Shown: positions 59,083 through 64,000 of the stretch, in pieces
How the letters are laid out: each line of letters starts with the position of its first letter
How positions within the stretch are numbered: position 1 is the stretch's first letter
Assembly (NCBI GenBank): GCA_950295325.1
Contig: OX485803.1
Span: 52,281,554-52,345,553 of the forward strand
Direction of reading: 5' to 3'
Length of the DNA: 64,000 bases
Source of the DNA: Polytrichum commune
Taxonomy: Eukaryota; Streptophyta; Polytrichopsida; Polytrichales; Polytrichaceae
The notes under the pieces: model-generated
Databases searched by the model: none
What the model was told of the DNA's origin: nothing
The model's input: the letters and a program-made list of their open reading frames with translations, nothing else
Made by a program: the position numbers and the translations under genes

Positions 59083-59736
59083 CGATCCACTCCATAATCT
59101 TCACAGAAAGGTCATTAATCGGAGTCACCATTTACATGACCGTTTTTTCGAGATACTCGTACATTTTTTAAGTGACATACATGGGACCAGTGGTCATATT
59201 GCTAATAATTATAAGACTACCCCTCACCTACAGTGAATAACGTAATAGGTGCACGCTACACATGTGGACCACACGGAGACGCTATATAATGAAACAACTA
59301 CCTTTGTCGACACCAAACCTAACATTTTAAATGTTTTTGTAACAAGACAATATTCTTTGTGACGAAAAAATATTTTTCATATCTAAGTCTTGTGGTGTCA
59401 AAATATATCACCATCATCACTGGTAGTCATTTGATATCATATCAAATTGGTAAAGTTAGTCTCGTTATGCTTAGAGGTATACACATACATGTCTCTAGAG
59501 TTGTTACTCACCAATGTCTACGAAGAATATATTAAATTTATAAGACATTCGATACAACGGTTTTCACCTTCGTACATTTGTAAAAGACAATTAAGAGTTG
59601 TTGCAAATTTTGGATTATAATGGATGCCCAATTGAAAATATTCCAATATATTTTTCAAACCTATACATTATTTCTTTAATTTATTCATCTGAAGGGGAGA
59701 TTGCCGCATTTTTGTGTGAACACATGATATGAACAC

Positions 59737-60599
59737 ATGAGACATCCGAGAATTTCAATAATGAGGCAAATTGTTCCTAATACAAAAAAATACGAACATC
59801 AAGTATCGAATTTGTTGAAATGTATGAAATCTTGTGAATTTTGTGTTTTGAAAAAATATGTTATTCGACCTTATAAATGGAAATTGATACATGAATTCCA
59901 TTTGTACTTCAAAAGGGTTCAAGGAGATATTTGTGGTATGATAAATCCACCATGTGAACCATTAAGATTTTTTTTTCCTTGGTTGACGCATTCACAAAAA
60001 TGTCATATATTTCTCTTGTAGCTAGTAGGAATCTACTTTTTCCTAGATTGTTGGCACAAATTATACAACTTCGGGCTAGGTTCTCATATGATTTGATTTA
60101 GGCCATACACTTAGATGATGCAGGAGGATTTAAATCTAAAGCATTTAGAACATATTGTGAGTAAATTGGAATACAATCAGATTATTCATTACGATATGTC
60201 AATTCGACAATTAGTATACCAGAATATTTCATCAAAATATTAAAGTTAATTACTAGATCATTATTTATGAGATCCAATCTTCCTACTTCAACATAGGGTT
60301 TCGCTATCTTACATGCAGAAATGTTGATTTGTTTAAGACCCTCCTCACAAGAATCCATTACACCTACAGAAGTAATGTTTGTACAAATACCTAGCATAAA
60401 ACATCTAAGAATTTTTTGTTATAAGGTGTCAGTGCCCATTTCTCCCCCACATAGAACTAAGATGGGTCCTCAAAGGAGAGAGGCGATATATGTTGGGTGT
60501 GAATCACCCAACATTATTAGATATTTAGATCCTCCAACTGGAAATTTACTACGAGGAAAATTTGATGATTGTTCCAGAATTTCCAACACTGATCTATGA
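59737..60599 (+). pseudogene. copia integrase remnant
   Basis: Blocks of the plant copia integrase in order: VQGDICGMINPPCEPLRFF (59737-60021 frame), then LLAQIIQLRARF near 60055, LDDAGGFKSKAF near 60110 (the region of the second catalytic Asp, with changed neighbours), and finally TKMGPQRREAIYVGCESPNI and IRYLDPPTGNLL (60321-60599). Frame changes and stops occur between blocks. Confidence 0.9.
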
Positions 60600-60824
60600 A
60601 GATAATGCAATGTGCATTCCCTAGATAAAGGCGGGATACATCAAATGAGACCGAATCAAGCACAACTTACCAGAGTTCTTTTTCACTCATGAATTATTGG
60701 GATTAGATATAGGTCTTATGATAACCTAGCAGAGTTAATCACTAAGTCATTACCAACAGCTTGGTATAGGCAAATTGTTCAAGGAATAGGGATGCGGGGG
60801 TTTTCATTCCTACTTAACATGTAA
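60595..60824 (+). pseudogene. copia RNase H remnant
   Basis: YEDNAMCIP directly follows the integrase tail, then EFFFTHELLG and DNLAELITKSLPTAWYRQIV and QGIGMRG before a stop. These are the C-terminal RNase H blocks of copia polyproteins. The reverse transcriptase normally between integrase and RNase H is absent, so the join at about 60595 marks a large internal deletion. Confidence 0.85.
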
Positions 60825-60980
60825 ATTATAATGTCTGGACCCTTCCATTCATTTTTCCTTCACACGTGAATTTTTACCTCAATTGTGAGGATTTTATTTA
60901 TTTATTTTTAATCACGGTAAGGTTTTTAACGAAAGAAGACAACGTGATATCTAAACTAAACTAGTTGTGTCTAGGGGGAG

Positions 60981-61326
60981 TATTATAACACTACGTTCGA
61001 TGACTAGGTGTATGTAGACCCAACCTCGTCATCACGGTATACATAAAATATTATGTTGTCAATGACGCCTTGTTGTCGTAGAATGGGAACTAGGTGTCGG
61101 TATAATGCCCCATCATCGTAGAGGTGTAAGATATTATCTACATGGCACCTCACCATCTTAGGATGTGGAGATCTTCAAAGCCCTTAAATGAACACCAAAG
61201 TTGTGAGAGAATATAACACAACTCTCGGTCTTGCTTTTAGTTCTTAAGGATTATGCAGTCTTGCTTGCATGATGTGCTTCTCATTTTGTATTCATTTTGC
61301 ACCCATTTTGTACCCATTTTGTAACA
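60981..61326 (+). repeat. 3' LTR of the copia element (346 bp)
   Basis: Starts TATTATAACACTACG and ends TTTTGTAACA. It differs from the 5' LTR by scattered substitutions and by one extra unit in the terminal tandem repeat (four units instead of three). Confidence 0.93.
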
Positions 61327-61331
61327 GTATT

Positions 61332-61976
61332 GACTTACTTTACTTCTGTTCCAACTCTCTTGGAATATCAAGTCGCCTAATATTGGCTAATGTTATCACT
61401 TTTGGGTGTCTTCCCCATCCAACTTCTTGGGGTTGACCGGCTCTACCGTAAGTGCCCAAGATAGCTTTCTTTTTGATGTCTGGGTGTCTGCATAATATGT
61501 TGACAATGGAATAAAACGTTTCACTTGTCTCAAAATCAAAATCTCATTTCACACCTATGGCCACGTCTACCTGCAATTCATTCAAGTAATTCCAATGCAA
61601 GTTCAATCCTGTATTGATGGACAAGGTCATGTGCCGCTAGCTTTGGGAAGAACCTACAAAGCTTGTTATTCATCTACAATATAAGTGGCGTGCCTTGTGC
61701 AATGTGATACCAAGCTTGACTCCGTACACTCTAGGCCGGTCCACGACATCTCGATGGATGAAATAAACAAAACAAAACATACCAACCACCAAACGTCATG
61801 CATAGTTCTAAAAGTATAAAAATGGTGTGAGCCAACAAATGAGATAATCACTTACATTTTGAGATGTTGTATTTTACTGTCTTCCAATTGAATCATTTCA
61901 GCATCATCATCAAACTAATTACATTGATTATCCCATATATTTAGTGAGTATGGGCTAATAGTGAGTGTGGATGATC
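61332..61976. other. Non-coding, low-copy repeats
   Basis: No gene recognised. Bases 61800-61970 are related to 63775-63900 and, in part, to 37018-37060. Confidence 0.45.
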
Positions 61977-61981
61977 AGTGA

Positions 61982-62945
61982 ATCTCGCGCACCTCTCCAT
62001 GAGGAGTGCCCAAAACACCATGGGCACAAGGGGGACCCCAGAGTGATACCCGGGACTTGTGGCGCCGTTGGTGAGAGGGCCCAAGTGATCCTAGTGTGGG
62101 TGAGGGCCCAAGCATTGGGAACGCCTCCCACCCACGGAGATTAGGAGTCACGAGGGTAAGGCCATGAGCTTTGCGTAGCTTATGGCGTGTCGATTCTAGA
62201 ATGCTCAAGAACACCTTAATCGGAGGTGTGAGCTAAGAGATATGGCAATTTGAGTGGGGCAATTTGAGTACAGCAGTGGCCTGGGAGTGGCTCTCGGGAC
62301 TGCCAAGGTTTGAACAGGCAGAACTTCCTAAATACTTGCCCGAATGGAGCAAGTGAGGAGTCCATCGGCATCTACGCAAAACGTACATGAAAATGGAGTG
62401 GTCAGATGTTAGCATCAGAGATTACACAAGGAGGTTATACTGTTCTGAAGCTGCTGGGGGCTTCTGGCCACAACGACTAAGGGAAAATGTCTACTTGGCC
62501 CCAACTCTTGGTAGAGGGACAAAAAGTTTCTTGATAGTGGGGTAGGGGACCTACCAAAAGTCTTAGAGGCTTATATGGGTGAGGCGGCGTGGCCAACCGA
62601 ACCCACCCGAGGCCGAACGGCACAACCTCCACGGGCATTGGCCCCACATGAGGGCATAGTTGCCTAATATGGTTCGGGTTGTTATAGTGTTGGTCCGGCA
62701 ACACGATGATCAACTAAAGATTGGACTTCCATGGATGGAAGTCCAAATCTTACCATTGGTTACCGATTAAGTGGTGAATCCCGAATGCAAGTGTAAGAGG
62801 GTTGGTCCCCCTCCTATGAACTAAGAGGTCCACGGTATGAGGAGCTAACCATTAGTATGGTGGAATGCAAAGGGTTAGCGCTCGTCACCCTAGCTAGAAA
62901 TGAAAATGACCCAGATTGTTAAGGGGCGCTAGCAAGGGTCGCGAT
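61982..62945. mobile_element. 964-bp GC-richer insertion of unknown class
   Basis: Flanked by AGTGA on both sides (61977-61981 and 62946-62950). The outer sequences on the two sides are continuous in the related stretch at 37018-37135, which lacks the insert. It contains a 35-base near-perfect palindrome at 62717-62751 but no recognised coding domain. The ends (ATCTCGCGCACC and, inverted, ATCGCGACCC) are only weakly similar. It may be a non-autonomous element. Confidence 0.65.
62717..62751. repeat. 35-base palindrome
   Basis: AAGATTGGACTTCCATGG followed by its near-exact complement; only one unpaired position. Confidence 0.9.
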
Positions 62946-63185
62946 AGTGAAGGTTATATTAGATTTCTTTATGCTATGAAATTAGTGCCACCAAGAGATC
63001 TAGGAAGCATGTTTATCCCAACATTATTCACTAATATAATCATTCATAGCAATATTGTTCATTGAAATTATTGGCACTTGGCATTATTCATTGAAAGTGT
63101 CAACGGGTATTCGTGAATATAGTGTCACTATGTAAAAATTCAACCCACGGTAACTTTGAGACTTGGCTAAATAGTGAGTTCTTTA

Positions 63186-63714
63186 GGAATTACACCATTT
63201 ATGGTATTTAGTGTTATCCGCATTATTTTCGAAGGGCCTTAACTAGATGCCTAGAGGTCTCCAAGTGTCATGCCCACTAATTTCCAATATGATGCCATTC
63301 GTCAACATAAGTATATTCTTTAAGAAAACAATATCTACCTAATGATATTTAGAGTAGCACATTGGGATACTTCACATGATAGTCTTGCATTATAGTATGC
63401 ATCAGGATGATATTCTTGGGCATATATACTAATGGCCAATGTCATTTGTGCACACTTGTAGACTTGTCAACTTATAGACCATTGTGTAACATAGGCATGA
63501 ACCTCATAACACTATTGAACATACTCATGAACCTCATAACACTATTTAACATATTCATGCCAAGATATTAGTAAATACACTTGAACACCAAATGGCAGGA
63601 GATGACACTTATGATAGAGCAGTTGGTCATTAGTGTAACTTAGCATACACCTCAAAATTGGGTAACTGACACTATTACGCACGTGTCACTAAATACCATA
63701 AACGGCGTAGTTCC
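63186..63714. mobile_element. 529-bp element with TATGGTATTTAGTG inverted ends
   Basis: Left end GGAATTACACCATTTATGG and, inverted, right end GGAACTACGCCGTTTATGG, both followed by TATTTAGTG (25 of 28 match). The ACTAC...TATTTAGTG pattern relates it to the AACTACAC-ended elements. Interior non-coding. Confidence 0.8.
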
Positions 63715-64000
63715 ACCCTCACTAATTGGGATAATCAGTGTAGTTAACAAATAAACAAGCTACCGATTTTCATTTATAGCTCTAAAAGGATGAGGAATGG
63801 CATGCGCCGAAAAATTAGATAAGCACTTGCATTCTGAGATTGCAATTTCCTCTCTTACAATTGACCCATTTCTTCATCATCATCATTACCACCAACAAAA
63901 TTGGTGCATTATTGTTCTGTGGCAATCGTGAGGCGAACATTTCACATGGTCACTCGCACATTTGAGGGATAAGATAGTGCGAAATCTGCTCAGAGTGGCA
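63715..64000. other. Non-coding window end
   Basis: Bases 63775-63900 repeat sequence at 61800-61920 (a run ending in TTTCTTCATCATCATCA-type sequence). No gene seen. Confidence 0.45.

Larger units (their letters stand above)
57729..61326 (+). mobile_element. Ty1/copia LTR retrotransposon, internally deleted
   Basis: A structurally bounded element of 3598 bp: 5' LTR 57729-58064, 3' LTR 60981-61326, purine tract CTAGGGGGAG immediately before the 3' LTR (60971-60980), and a 5-base target duplication GTATT at 57724-57728 and 61327-61331. The internal order is gag, integrase, RNase H, which is the copia order with the reverse transcriptase missing. LTRs begin TA and end CA. Several stops and frameshifts make it non-autonomous. 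Confidence 0.93.

Noticed and set aside
1-64000. CRISPR arrays, bacterial operons, integrons or phage genes
   Set aside because: Nothing of the kind; introns and plant gene families show eukaryotic nuclear DNA.

Overview
The window is nuclear DNA from a land plant. The genes are interrupted by GT-AG introns, and the recognisable proteins belong to plant families: a GT37 fucosyltransferase, a chloroplast DUF3119 protein and a POLAR-like polarity protein. The transposons (Ty1/copia, Mutator-like, hAT and many MITEs) are of plant type. The species cannot be read from the sequence; a bryophyte or lycophyte is my guess, held weakly. There are no bacterial, viral or CRISPR features.

Layout. 0-9 kb is a gene-bearing block: an intronless GT37 fucosyltransferase-like CDS (2147-3811), then a seven-exon DUF3119 gene (5540-8596) recovered by joining small exons with perfect phase agreement. 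9-38 kb is transposon-rich and holds no host gene I can identify. Its main structure is an 8.5 kb Mutator-like element (25132-33644) with GC-rich terminal inverted repeats, a decayed MULE transposase gene on the minus strand and a convergent, unrecognised multi-exon gene on the plus strand, an arrangement like MuDR. Around it lie several MITE families. One is a roughly 500-bp PIF/Harbinger-type family flanked by TTA, with five near-complete or divergent copies and one half copy. Others are a TTA-flanked 397-bp family, a family with AACTACAC inverted ends, and a 404-bp foldback element with a perfect 9-bp target duplication.

41.4-46.7 kb carries a seven-exon POLAR-like gene of about 1289 aa. 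48.9-51 kb is a broken hAT transposase on the minus strand. 52.3-52.9 kb holds four in-phase exons of an unrecognised conserved-looking protein tail, probably a gene relic. 54.47 kb has a tRNA-Ser(CGA)-like sequence with an altered T loop. 56-61.3 kb contains a hairpin MITE, a 593-bp hAT derivative with a perfect 8-bp target duplication, and an internally deleted Ty1/copia element with complete LTRs, TA...CA ends and a GTATT target duplication. The window ends in repeats, including a 964-bp GC-richer insertion whose related empty site is at about 37 kb.

The three host genes act in unrelated processes (cell-wall glycosylation, a plastid protein, cell polarity) and show no functional clustering. 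Most of the biology of the window lies in nested transposon history.
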